A DNA stretch of 64,000 bases from Clostridia bacterium (GTDB lineage Bacteria > Bacillota > Clostridia > Oscillospirales > UBA644). The position numbers were made by a program, and so were the translations under genes. The DNA is taken from the NCBI GenBank assembly GCA_017621705.1, contig JAGASR010000002.1:109984-173983 (forward strand), written 5' to 3'. Position 1 is the first letter of the stretch. Each line of letters begins with the position of its first letter. Under the pieces are notes generated by a model, which had not been told where the DNA came from, did no database searches, and saw only the letters and a program-made list of their open reading frames with translations. Shown one piece after another: positions 18,720 through 27,057 of this stretch.

Positions 18720-19369
18720 CCGAAAATTTTGTTTACGGCTTTCGAGACGAATTTATAAATAAAGAACGTTACAAATGCGTTGACGCCCGCTTTTATGAGA
18801 TTGAACGGAATGATCGTCGGAATCATCATCTTGAGAACGACATCAAGCGGTGTTTTCATGAAAATCGGGGTGAAAACGAGATTCATGCCCGCCATGAGAA
18901 CCGTCTGAACAACAACGCCCACAACAAGCGCAATTATCGCCCTTTTAATGCTCTTTCCGCGCTTATAGATAAGGCCTGCGGAGATTACGAAACCGCCCGT
19001 CGCCGCAATATGCATTATTATTCCGATAATTTCGCTGCTTACGCTTACCGTAATGCCCTGAATGATACTTACAACTGCAGTCATCAGAAGTCCCCACCAC
19101 GGTCCGAAAAGGAAAGTCGAGATAAGTATCGGCACGTCAGCAGGATCGTACTCCAGAAACGGCGCCGTAGGGAACGGAATGCGGATAAGTACCATTAAAA
19201 CGATGCTCAGCGCAGACATAACGCCGAGGGTTGTAAGCTGTTTTGTCGAAAGGCTTTTTTTGCCGAAACTGCCTTTTTTTGCTTTGACGGCAAGCGTTAC
19301 GACAACTATTGCGACTGCAACGAGAAATGCTGCCAGCGCAAGAATGAGATATTCGGTTGCGATCTTCAT
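18716..19369 (-). CDS. ribU: riboflavin ECF transporter substrate-binding protein
   Basis: A 217-residue membrane protein with about six transmembrane helices, the S component of an ECF-type riboflavin transporter. The segment RIPFPTAPFLEYDPADVPI is the RibU signature, followed by STFLFGPWWGLLMTAVVSIIQ. The N-terminus has an extra helix before KAKKGSFGKK. ATG at 19367-19369 has GGAGG close upstream. The longer in-frame version would run through the riboswitch and is rejected. The energising module (EcfAA'T) is expected elsewhere. Regulation is clear: an FMN riboswitch and terminator lie directly upstream, so expression should fall when FMN is plentiful. Confidence 0.95.
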   Translation of the reverse strand: MKIATEYLILALAAFLVAVAIVVVTLAVKAKKGSFGKKSLSTKQLTTLGVMSALSIVLMVLIRIPFPTAPFLEYDPADVPILISTFLFGPWWGLLMTAVVSIIQGITVSVSSEIIGIIMHIAATGGFVISAGLIYKRGKSIKRAIIALVVGVVVQTVLMAGMNLVFTPIFMKTPLDVVLKMMIPTIIPFNLIKAGVNAFVTFFIYKFVSKAVNKIFG

Positions 19370-19386
19370 ATGATCCTCCGTAAATG

Positions 19387-19421
19387 AAAAAAATAAAGTT
19401 CCCGAATGATCCGGGAACTTT
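19387..19421 (-). terminator. FMN riboswitch-controlled terminator in ribU leader
   Basis: On the reverse strand: AAAGTTCCCG, loop, CGGGAACTTT, then a TATTTTTTT-type U tract. It lies between the riboswitch and the ribU ribosome site. Its sequence GGATCATTCG (plus coordinates 19403-19412) is perfectly complementary to the first arm of the riboswitch. Confidence 0.9.
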
Positions 19422-19454
19422 TTTATGCGCAAAAATACGCAGCGACTGCGTATA

Positions 19455-19574
19455 ATTCTTCTGCCATCCGGACTGTACCGTCGGCAACGGAATTTCACCG
19501 TTTCGGCCTGCAAGCAGGTTCGTGGGCTGTAACCACCGGTCAGGGAATTTCGCCCTGCCCCGAAGGATCATTCG
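19455..19574 (-). promoter_or_regulatory. FMN riboswitch (RFN element)
   Basis: The reverse strand carries the conserved RFN blocks in order: CTTCGGGGCAGGG, GAAATTCCCTGACCGG, GGTTACAGCCCACG, a variable CCTGCTTGCAGG hairpin, GGTGAAATTCCG, then CCGACGGTACAGTCCGGATG and the closing GAAGAA. This is the aptamer found upstream of riboflavin synthesis and transport genes. With the downstream terminator it should switch ribU off when FMN binds. Confidence 0.97.
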
Positions 19575-19584
19575 ATTTTGAGCT

Positions 19585-19614
19585 ATTATAGCACAAAAAC
19601 CGCAGAATGTCAAT
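19585..19614 (-). promoter_or_regulatory. ribU promoter
   Basis: Reverse strand: TTGACA (19609-19614), an 18-bp spacer, TATAAT (19585-19590), directly upstream of the RFN element. Confidence 0.85.
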
Positions 19615-19674
19615 ACTTTTCGCGTTTTGGCATGAATTTCCATTTAAATGTATAGATTAATTCACAAACAACGC

Positions 19675-19703
19675 TTTACAAAACGCCCTAAATCTGCTAT
19701 AAT
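19675..19703 (+). promoter_or_regulatory. prfA promoter
   Basis: TTTACA (19675-19680), a 17-bp spacer, TATAAT (19698-19703) with TG upstream. Confidence 0.85.
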
Positions 19704-19734
19704 ATACAGTAGGATATTATGGGGTATTATTGTT

Positions 19735-20811
19735 ATGTTAGATAAACTTAAAAGCATCAGCGAGCGTCTTGACGCCGTAAACGAAAAACTTATGGATCCC
19801 GAGGTAATCACCGATCAGGATCAGTATAAAAAATATATGAAAGAGCACAAGAACCTTTCGCCGATCGTGGATAAATACCACGAATTTTTAACGGTGAAGG
19901 GCAATGTCGATGAAGCGAGGGAGCTCATGGACGAAAATCTTGAGCCGGATTTCCGCGAGATCGTCGAGGAAGAATACAAGACGGGTAAAGAACGTCTCGA
20001 AGTCCTCGAAGAAGAGATCAAGATCCTTCTCCTTCCGCGCGACCCCAACGATGATAAAAACGTTATCGTCGAGATCAGAGGCGGCGCAGGCGGCGAAGAA
20101 TCCGCGCTTTTTGCAAATTCTCTTTACAGAATGTATTCTATGTATGCCGAGAAAAAAGGCTATAAAGTCGAAGTTCTTTCTATTAACGAGACCGAACTCG
20201 GCGGCATAAAAGAAATCAGCTTCTCGATCGAAGGCGAAGGCGCATACAGCCGCCTTAAATTCGAAAGCGGCGTTCACCGTGTTCAGCGTGTTCCCGAAAC
20301 AGAGTCTCAGGGCAGAATTCACACTTCCACCGTTACCGTTGCGGTCCTTCCCGAGGCGGAAGAGGTCGAAGTCGATATCAATCCCGCAGACCTTATCATC
20401 GAGACCCACCGTTCGGGCGGCGCAGGCGGTCAGCACGTAAACAAGACCGAAAGTGCAATACGTATTATCCACGTTCCCACAAATACGATCGTTGACTGTC
20501 AGGACGAGCGAAGCCAGCATAAAAACAAAGAAAAGGCAATGAAGATCCTTCGTTCACGTATTTTCGAAAATATGCTCGCCGAGCAGAACGAAAAGATCGC
20601 ATCCGACCGCCGTCTTCAGGTAGGCTCGGGCGACAGAAGCGAACGTATCAGAACTTATAACTTCCCTCAGGGCCGTGTTACAGACCATAGGATCGGTCTT
20701 ACGCTCTATAAGATCCTCCAGATCATGGACGGCGACCTTGACGAACTTATCGATACTCTCATCACCACCGATCAGGCAGACAAGCTCAAGGCCGGCGGCG
20801 AAGAACAATAA
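19735..20811 (+). CDS. prfA: peptide chain release factor 1
   Basis: A 358-residue class I release factor that reads UAG and UAA. It has the GGQ motif in [16 protein letters not shown] near residues 230-232 for peptidyl-tRNA hydrolysis. The stop-codon recognition region [14 protein letters not shown] is of RF1 type, with no SPF tripeptide of RF2. Length is normal. The ATG at 19735 follows a weak site (GGGG about 12 nt upstream); the frame is open further upstream but that part overlaps the promoter. The genes after it may be co-transcribed: a small membrane protein starts 21 bp later, then an M23 peptidase. Confidence 0.97.
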   Translation: MLDKLKSISERLDAVNEKLMDPEVITDQDQYKKYMKEHKNLSPIVDKYHEFLTVKGNVDEARELMDENLEPDFREIVEEEYKTGKERLEVLEEEIKILLLPRDPNDDKNVIVEIRGGAGGEESALFANSLYRMYSMYAEKKGYKVEVLSINETELGGIKEISFSIEGEGAYSRLKFESGVHRVQRVPETESQGRIHTSTVTVAVLPEAEEVEVDINPADLIIETHRSGGAGGQHVNKTESAIRIIHVPTNTIVDCQDERSQHKNKEKAMKILRSRIFENMLAEQNEKIASDRRLQVGSGDRSERIRTYNFPQGRVTDHRIGLTLYKILQIMDGDLDELIDTLITTDQADKLKAGGEEQ

Positions 20812-20832
20812 AAAGGAAGTTCGATCTTTAAA

Positions 20833-21231
20833 ATGAAGAAAAAAGCAGTATTTGCAATAGTTTCCGCTTTAGTTATCATTATTCTCGGCGCAGGGATCAC
20901 GGCGCTCGGCGCGTTCTGCCCGATCTGGCTCGAGAATTATGACGATGTTTACGATATGAAGTTCGGTCTGCCTCTTGCTTTTGCGGAACAGACGACAGAT
21001 ATCGTTTTTAATGCCGATTACTTTCCTCTTTATTTTAGGCCGCAGTATTTTCATGAATCGTTCGATACGGTTTTTCTTACCGATATGTTCGTCTTTTCAC
21101 TGCTTATAAATATTGCGATCGCGGCAATAATTTATTTCGGTATTTATTTTATTCATCGCGCCTACAGAAAAAAACACCCCAAAAAACAAAACAAACGCAA
21201 AAAATCAGAATATGTCCCCGTATTCGATTAA
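20833..21231 (+). CDS. small membrane protein of unknown function
   Basis: A 132-residue protein with an N-terminal hydrophobic segment (about 5-28), an extracytoplasmic loop rich in aromatic and acidic residues (about 30-82), a second transmembrane helix (about 84-108), and a strongly basic C-terminal tail (about 110-126). The likely topology is both ends in the cytoplasm. I do not recognise a family. It is closely spaced between prfA (21 bp) and an M23 peptidase gene (27 bp). A role in cell envelope biology is possible but rests on position only. Confidence 0.7.
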   Translation: MKKKAVFAIVSALVIIILGAGITALGAFCPIWLENYDDVYDMKFGLPLAFAEQTTDIVFNADYFPLYFRPQYFHESFDTVFLTDMFVFSLLINIAIAAIIYFGIYFIHRAYRKKHPKKQNKRKKSEYVPVFD

Positions 21232-21258
21232 GATTAATTTCAGAAACGAGAGGTAAAA

Positions 21259-22944
21259 ATGCCCCGAAGTATTTACAGTCCGATCGGGGGAAAGACAGAA
21301 TGGTCGCGCAACACAGGATCGGATTACGCAGTCGTACGCAAACAGTCGCAGAAACGTAAAAAACGTTCAAATCTCGAAAAACTGCTTGTCCGTACGGCAA
21401 GAAAACTTAAAATCGATAAACTTTTAAAGAATTTATATCCGCTTGCGGAGTTCTTTGTTGAAAAAGCTTTGCCGGAAAATTCATCGTTTTCCGTTAAACC
21501 TAAACTTTCCCATCTTCAGCATACGAGCTTTTTTTACAGAACGAGTTTTCTTCTCCGCCACGCGGCAAAAGTTTTATGCTTATTTTTTCTCGGTATTTTA
21601 AAGACCGTTATGCCCATAATAATACCTGCCGCAGGTGTTGCGATCATCGTATTTTCAATATGGGCAGCATCGACTTTTTCAATCGCGCTTGACGTTCGGC
21701 TCGGAGACGAGCATGTCGCGTATGTCCCGGATCAGCAGTCTTTTGACGATATCCGTGCATCCGTCGAAAACAGGATCTATTCTTCCGGCGAAAGCGAATA
21801 TATGATGGAATCGATCCCGACGCTCAGCTTTGTTATTATTGAAAAAGATCAGCTTACCGACCGAGGAGAGATCGCCGAAACGCTTTATAACAGCTATCAG
21901 GAATATATCGGCCAGTCTTACGGTCTTTTTATCGACGGTCAGCTTATCGGAACTTCCAAAAACGATGCCGATTTCACCCGTGTTCTCGATGAGATATCCT
22001 CATGGTATCTTTCGGGCGAAAAGGGCGAAAAATACAGCATTGTCAACAGTATCGAGATCGTCAGAGATACGTATCCAAAAAATTACGAACGCTCTTATGA
22101 TGAGCTTCTCGATCTTTTCAGAACGGCGCAGAACCCGTCTGTTCATAAAGTAACGAAAAACGACACTCTCGAAAGCATCGCAGAAAAATACGGCATCAGC
22201 GTACCCGTACTCTCAATGCTCAATAATAGCGATCTTTCCGATATTTCCTCGGGCGACAACCTGACTGTCGGCACTCCGTATTTTGAACTGAGAGTCCAGA
22301 CTTCATATCAGGTAACTTATTCCGAGGTCATTCCTTACGAGACCAAATACATATATACCGACTCTCTTTACGAGGGCACGACCCAGACAAAGCAGAAGGG
22401 TTCGAACGGTATATACGAAGTTACTGCGGAAGTCCGCGAAGTAAACGGTGTCGAAACATACCGTGCGGAAGTTTCGCAGAAAAAAGTAAAAGATGCCGTC
22501 GCGCGTCAGATCCTTGTCGGAACAAAGACCATCGCGCCGTCAGGTAAATTCATCTGGCCGCTTGCAAACGGCGCAGGCTATGTTTCGTCAGGTTTCGGTA
22601 ACAGAACACTCCGCGGTGTCGCAAACTTCCACAGAGGTACAGATATCGCCGCACCCTACGGCACAAAGATCCTCGCCGCCGATGCAGGTGTTGTCGTCGA
22701 ATACGGTTATCAGAAAAACGGTCTCGGCAACTATCTTGCAATCGACCACGGCAACGGTATTCTTTCATATTACGGCCACTGCAGCAGCCTTGTAAAATCT
22801 ATTTCAAAAGGCTCGAAAGTCTACCAGGGTCAGGTAATAGCGTATGTCGGCAGTACCGGAAACAGTACCGGTAACCACGTACATTTCGCGCTTTACAACA
22901 CAGAGAAAAAAGAGTATTTCGATGCTCTTCCGTATATATCTTAG
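21259..22944 (+). CDS. membrane-anchored M23 peptidase with LysM and G5 domains
   Basis: A 561-residue cell-wall hydrolase. A basic cytoplasmic N-terminus (about 1-100) precedes a membrane segment (about 104-140). A LysM peptidoglycan-binding domain follows (about 295-340: KNDTLESIAEKYGISV), then a G5 domain (about 343-416), then an M23 LytM-type endopeptidase (about 450-550). Zinc ligands are visible in FHRGTDIAAPYG (His, Asp near 457-461) and NHVHFALY (His near 539-541), with the intermediate YGHCSSL. It should cut peptide cross-links in peptidoglycan, and all catalytic residues are present. The LysM-G5-M23 order is common in Clostridia. Confidence 0.93.
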   Translation: MPRSIYSPIGGKTEWSRNTGSDYAVVRKQSQKRKKRSNLEKLLVRTARKLKIDKLLKNLYPLAEFFVEKALPENSSFSVKPKLSHLQHTSFFYRTSFLLRHAAKVLCLFFLGILKTVMPIIIPAAGVAIIVFSIWAASTFSIALDVRLGDEHVAYVPDQQSFDDIRASVENRIYSSGESEYMMESIPTLSFVIIEKDQLTDRGEIAETLYNSYQEYIGQSYGLFIDGQLIGTSKNDADFTRVLDEISSWYLSGEKGEKYSIVNSIEIVRDTYPKNYERSYDELLDLFRTAQNPSVHKVTKNDTLESIAEKYGISVPVLSMLNNSDLSDISSGDNLTVGTPYFELRVQTSYQVTYSEVIPYETKYIYTDSLYEGTTQTKQKGSNGIYEVTAEVREVNGVETYRAEVSQKKVKDAVARQILVGTKTIAPSGKFIWPLANGAGYVSSGFGNRTLRGVANFHRGTDIAAPYGTKILAADAGVVVEYGYQKNGLGNYLAIDHGNGILSYYGHCSSLVKSISKGSKVYQGQVIAYVGSTGNSTGNHVHFALYNTEKKEYFDALPYIS

Positions 22945-23001
22945 TTTTCACAACCAAAACAACAAAAACGGTAACCCGTAAATCAAGAGGTGCTATCAAT
23001 T

Positions 23002-24300
23002 TTGAAAAAATACGTTATCAGCGGAGGTAAACCGCTATACGGTGAAGTCTCCCTGAGCGGAGGCAAAAATGCGGTCGTAGGTATTATCCCCGCGACTGTC
23101 CTTGTCAAAGGCGTTTGCATTATCGAAAATGTTCCCAATATCAATGACGTAAGAGAACTTTACGAGATCATGGAAAAAATGGGAGCGGATATCTCTTATA
23201 TCGATGAAAAAACGCTTCGTGTAGACTGCACAAATGTCGTTTCTTACGTCGCCGACTACGATGCCGTAAGAAGACTCCGTGCATCCTATTATCTCATAGG
23301 CGCACTTCTCGGCAGATTCCGTCATGCACGTGTCGGTCTTCCGGGCGGATGCTCTTTTGTCGAACGTCCCATCGACTACCACATCAAAGGCTTTGAAGCT
23401 CTCGGTGCGAAAGTTTCCATAGAGCACGGTATCGTTATTGCCGATGCCGAAAAACTTGAAGGCGCTTCGATGAACCTCGATTTCCCGTCTGTCGGCGCTA
23501 CCGTAAATATCATGCTTGCCGCAGTTCTTGCCGACGGTCTTACCGTTATCGAAAATGCAGGCAAAGAACCTCATATCGTTGATATCGCAAACTTCCTCAA
23601 CGCAATGGGCGCGCAGATCAAGGGCGCCGGTACCGACGTTATCAAGATCAGAGGCGTTTCCGAACTTCACGGCGGACGTTATGAAATTATCCCCGACCAG
23701 ATCGAAGCAGGCACCTTTATGGCAGCTGCAGCTGCTGCAGGCGGCCGTGTAACGATCAGAAACGTAATTCCCAAGCACCTCGAATCCATTTCCGCAAAGA
23801 TCGAAGCTTCCGGCGCTACCGTTGAAGAATTCGATGATTATATTATTGTTTCCCGTGATGAAAATACCCCGATAAAGAAAGTTAATGTCAAAACTCTTCC
23901 GTATCCGGGTTTCCCGACCGATATGCAGTCGCAGATGGCGGCTCTCCTTTGCCGCGCACAGGGAACTTCAATTATCACCGAAACGATCTTTTCCTATCGT
24001 TTCCAGTATGTTGACGAGCTTCGCCGCATGGGCGCAAATCTGACGGTCGACGGCAATGTCTGCATCGTCGAAGGCGTTGAAAAGCTTACGGGTGCCGCAG
24101 TTAAAGCCGAAGACCTCCGCGCAGGTATCTCTCTTGTTATCGCCGCTCTCGTCGCAGAGGGTATAACGGAAATTTCGGAAGTACGCTTTATCGAACGAGG
24201 GTATGAAAATCTTGTCGATAAGCTCCTTTCTCTCGGCGCTAATGTCAAAGTAGTTGACGATGAAGCCGAACCTACCGTTTCCGAAGCAAAAATAAGCTGA
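23002..24300 (+). CDS. murA: UDP-N-acetylglucosamine 1-carboxyvinyltransferase
   Basis: A 432-residue EPSP synthase-fold enzyme for the first committed step of peptidoglycan synthesis. KKYVISGGKPLYGEVSLSGG is the standard MurA opening with the conserved Lys in GGKNAV. The catalytic Cys is in PGGCSFVERPIDYH. The late PYPGFPTDMQSQMAALL is also diagnostic. I choose the TTG at 23002 because AAGAGGTG ends 9 nt upstream and the protein then begins like other MurA proteins; a GTG at 22990 overlaps that ribosome site. The stop overlaps the next start by 1 bp (TGATG). Clostridia often have two murA copies; only this one is seen. Confidence 0.96.
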   Translation: MKKYVISGGKPLYGEVSLSGGKNAVVGIIPATVLVKGVCIIENVPNINDVRELYEIMEKMGADISYIDEKTLRVDCTNVVSYVADYDAVRRLRASYYLIGALLGRFRHARVGLPGGCSFVERPIDYHIKGFEALGAKVSIEHGIVIADAEKLEGASMNLDFPSVGATVNIMLAAVLADGLTVIENAGKEPHIVDIANFLNAMGAQIKGAGTDVIKIRGVSELHGGRYEIIPDQIEAGTFMAAAAAAGGRVTIRNVIPKHLESISAKIEASGATVEEFDDYIIVSRDENTPIKKVNVKTLPYPGFPTDMQSQMAALLCRAQGTSIITETIFSYRFQYVDELRRMGANLTVDGNVCIVEGVEKLTGAAVKAEDLRAGISLVIAALVAEGITEISEVRFIERGYENLVDKLLSLGANVKVVDDEAEPTVSEAKIS

Positions 24301-25094
24301 TGTTGCGAGTTTTCACCCTTTACAGCGGAAGCAGCGCAAACTGTACCGTAATTGATATAGACGGACGTGTCATTCTTGTTGACGCGGGCGGCGGAATAAG
24401 AAAAACGCAGAAAGCTCTTGAATCCGTCGGGCTTTCTCTTTCCGCTGTCGAGGCCGTTTTTGTAACGCACGAGCATTCGGACCACGTTGCTGGCCTTTCC
24501 ACGATCTGCAAGCATTTCCGTATTCCCATAATTTCGAACGATGCGACCCTCGATGCGATCAGCCGTGAAAACGGTGATATCGATCAATCTCTTTTCTGCC
24601 CGATGCCTTCGGGGGCGTGCGCGAGAAGAGATTGCTTTGAAGTTACGTCGTTTCACTCTTCGCACGACAGCGCGGAATGTGTCGGTTACCGTATAAAAAC
24701 GGCGCACGGCGATGTCGGTGTCTGTACCGACGCAGGCGAAGTCACTCCCGAGATCAGAACTTCTCTCTGCGGATGCAAGACCGTTGTTCTCGAATCGAAT
24801 CACGATAAAAATATGCTCTTTACGGGCCCGTATCCATATCGCTTAAAACAGCGAATTTCAGGTCCGTTCGGCCATCTTTCAAACGAACAGTGCGCAGAGC
24901 TTCTTTCAACGCTCGTCTCCCGAGGCGCCGAAAATGTCTTGCTTGCGCACCTCAGCAAAGATAATAATACCCCCGAGACCGCGCTTTCGACCGTCGGCTC
25001 GTTTCTATCAGTTCATGATATAAAAGTCGGTTCGGATGTCAATATTTCCGTCGCGCCGCGATCGGAAATATCCCATATCTATACATATAATTAA
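24300..25094 (+). CDS. YycJ/WalJ-type MBL-fold hydrolase
   Basis: A 264-residue metallo-beta-lactamase-fold protein. The metal motif is VTHEHSDHVAG (HxHxDH) near residues 57-67, with later ligands in SFHSSHDSAE and VCTDAGEV, and the terminal His in LLAHLSKDNN. It resembles YycJ/WalJ, a predicted exonuclease linked to cell-wall regulation and mismatch repair in Firmicutes. Translation is coupled to murA by a 1-bp overlap. It lacks the WalRK genes that often accompany YycJ. A terminator follows. Confidence 0.9.
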   Translation: MLRVFTLYSGSSANCTVIDIDGRVILVDAGGGIRKTQKALESVGLSLSAVEAVFVTHEHSDHVAGLSTICKHFRIPIISNDATLDAISRENGDIDQSLFCPMPSGACARRDCFEVTSFHSSHDSAECVGYRIKTAHGDVGVCTDAGEVTPEIRTSLCGCKTVVLESNHDKNMLFTGPYPYRLKQRISGPFGHLSNEQCAELLSTLVSRGAENVLLAHLSKDNNTPETALSTVGSFLSVHDIKVGSDVNISVAPRSEISHIYTYN

Positions 25095-25110
25095 AATTTC
25101 ATACAAGGAA

Positions 25111-25147
25111 ATGTCGTATTCTGTTTTCAGAGTACGACATTCTTTTG
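25111..25147 (+). terminator. terminator after murA-yycJ
   Basis: ATGTCGTATTCTG, loop TTTT, CAGAGTACGACAT (25111-25140; one T-G pair), followed by TCTTTTG. Confidence 0.9.
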
Positions 25148-25174
25148 TAAATATTTCATGGTATGGTATATAAT
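25145..25174 (+). promoter_or_regulatory. promoter of Na/Pi cotransporter gene
   Basis: TTGTAA (25145-25150), an 18-bp spacer, TATAAT (25169-25174). The -35 is weak. Confidence 0.5.
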
Positions 25175-25226
25175 GAGATAAATTGGAATAAAAAACAAGA
25201 AAATGAAAAAGAGGTGTTTTCTTATT

Positions 25227-26990
25227 ATGGACTTTTTTGACTTTTTAACTATGCTTAGCGGTCTCGCTATGTTCCTCTACGGTATGAACGTCATGGGTTC
25301 GAGCCTTGAAAAGCTTTCGGGCAGCCGTTTTGAGAGAGTCCTTGAAAAACTTACAAACAATCCCATCAAAGGCGTACTCGTCGGCCTTTTCGTAACCGCC
25401 GTCATTCAGTCGTCATCATCAACTACCGTCATGGTCGTCGGCCTTGTAAACTCAGGCATACTCAAGCTTTCCCAGGCGGTCGGCATCATCATGGGTTCGA
25501 ATATCGGTACGACTGTTACCGCATGGTTCATGAGCCTTGTTTCGCTTGACGGTGACAGCCTGTTTTTACAGCTCTGCAAACCGTCTTCGTTCTCTCCTGT
25601 CCTTGCGATAATCGGTATCATTCTTATAATGGTATCGAAAAAGCAGTCCCGTAAAGATATCGGAACGATCCTCATCGGTTTTGCGATCTTAATGATCGGT
25701 ATGATGACTATGTCCGATGCTGTTTCGGGTCTTAAAGATGTTCCCGAATTTGCTTCGATCCTCACAATGTTCAAAAACCCCGTTCTCGGTGTTATCGCAG
25801 GTGCTGTTTTTACCGCGATCATCCAGAGCTCTTCCGCATCTGTCGGTATCCTTCAGTCTCTTACAACTACCGGCAGCATAACCTACGGTGTTGCAGTTCC
25901 CATCATTATGGGTCAGAATATCGGTACTTGTATCACCGCGCTTCTTTCCTGCATCGGCGCATCGAAAAATGCAAAACGTACAGCTATGGTTCACCTTCAT
26001 TTTAACCTTATCGGTACTGTTATCTTCCTTATTGTTTTCTATACGGTTCATGCGATCGTCGATCTCCCATTCATTAACGATTCGATCTCCGCATCCATGG
26101 TTGCAACTGTTCACTCCATCTTCAATATTTCCTGCACGATCATTCTTCTTCCCTTCACGAAGCTCCTCGAAAAGCTTGCAACGATCACTATCAGAGACAA
26201 AGAAAATCACGAAGATGCAAAAAGCGATCTTCCGAAGCTCGACGAAAGACTTCTCAACACACCGTCTTTTGCTATCGAGCAGTGCCATAACGTAACTCTC
26301 AAAATGGCTGAGATCTCGGGTAAAACATTTACCGATGCCGTCGGACTTTTCGATAATTACAGCGAGGATGTCGCAAATTCAATCTGTATTAACGAAAATC
26401 TTATGGACGAATACGAGGATATTCTCGGTTCATATCTCGTAAAACTTAGCTCCAAGGCTATGTCCGAAGAAGACAGCCGCGAAGTTTCCAAGATACTTCA
26501 CAGTATCGGCGACTTTGAACGTATCAGCGACCATGCCGCAAGCATTGCAGATGCCGCAAAAGAAATGCACGATAAGGGCATTCGTTTCTCAGATGAGGCT
26601 CAGAAAGAAATGGCAGTCGTTTCCGCCGCAGTCAAGGAAATTGTTGACCTTGCAACGACTTCCTATATCAATTCCGATCCCGAACTTGCACGCCGTGTCG
26701 AACCCCTCGAGCAGGTCGTTGACGAACTCAAGGATAATCTCCGCGACCGTCATATCGCGCGCCTTCAGGCAGGTCAGTGTACTATCGAGCTCGGCTTTAT
26801 CCTTACCGATATTTTAACGAACTACGGCAGAGCGTCCGACCATTGCTCCAATATCGGCGTATGTGTCATTCAGCTCGAAAATTCCAGATTTGAAACTCAC
26901 GAATATCTCAATAACGTCAAATACTCCGGCGAAAAAGAATTCGTCGAAAGTTTCAACGATTTCAAGAAAAAATACGCTCTCCCCGTTTGA
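25227..26990 (+). CDS. Na+/phosphate cotransporter family protein with PhoU domain
   Basis: A 587-residue protein. The N-terminal half is a NptA/YjbB-type Na+/Pi transporter with about eight hydrophobic segments and the two characteristic repeats QSSSSTTVMVVGLVN and IIQSSSASVGILQ. The C-terminal part (about 345-560) is a PhoU-like helical domain (ICINENLMDEYEDIL, then LHSIGDFERISDHA). It probably moves phosphate across the cytoplasmic membrane, with the PhoU part regulating flux. ATG 25227 has GAGGTG 10 nt upstream; an earlier ATG at 25203 precedes this site and is less likely. It is monocistronic. Confidence 0.92.
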   Translation: MDFFDFLTMLSGLAMFLYGMNVMGSSLEKLSGSRFERVLEKLTNNPIKGVLVGLFVTAVIQSSSSTTVMVVGLVNSGILKLSQAVGIIMGSNIGTTVTAWFMSLVSLDGDSLFLQLCKPSSFSPVLAIIGIILIMVSKKQSRKDIGTILIGFAILMIGMMTMSDAVSGLKDVPEFASILTMFKNPVLGVIAGAVFTAIIQSSSASVGILQSLTTTGSITYGVAVPIIMGQNIGTCITALLSCIGASKNAKRTAMVHLHFNLIGTVIFLIVFYTVHAIVDLPFINDSISASMVATVHSIFNISCTIILLPFTKLLEKLATITIRDKENHEDAKSDLPKLDERLLNTPSFAIEQCHNVTLKMAEISGKTFTDAVGLFDNYSEDVANSICINENLMDEYEDILGSYLVKLSSKAMSEEDSREVSKILHSIGDFERISDHAASIADAAKEMHDKGIRFSDEAQKEMAVVSAAVKEIVDLATTSYINSDPELARRVEPLEQVVDELKDNLRDRHIARLQAGQCTIELGFILTDILTNYGRASDHCSNIGVCVIQLENSRFETHEYLNNVKYSGEKEFVESFNDFKKKYALPV

Positions 26991-27025
26991 TTTTATCGAA
27001 AAACTTATTTTTATCTCACAAAAAA

Positions 27026-27052
27026 GCATCCGATTTTTATCGGATGCCTTTT
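27026..27052. terminator. bidirectional terminator between convergent genes
   Basis: GCATCCGAT, loop TTTT, ATCGGATGC, with A's upstream and CTTTTG downstream. It serves the Na/Pi gene and the convergent GH95-like gene. Confidence 0.88.
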
Positions 27053-27057
27053 GTCTT

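Noticed and set aside
19370..19513. An N-terminal extension of RibU
   Set aside because: It would translate the riboswitch and terminator; the ATG at 19369 has a GGAGG site.
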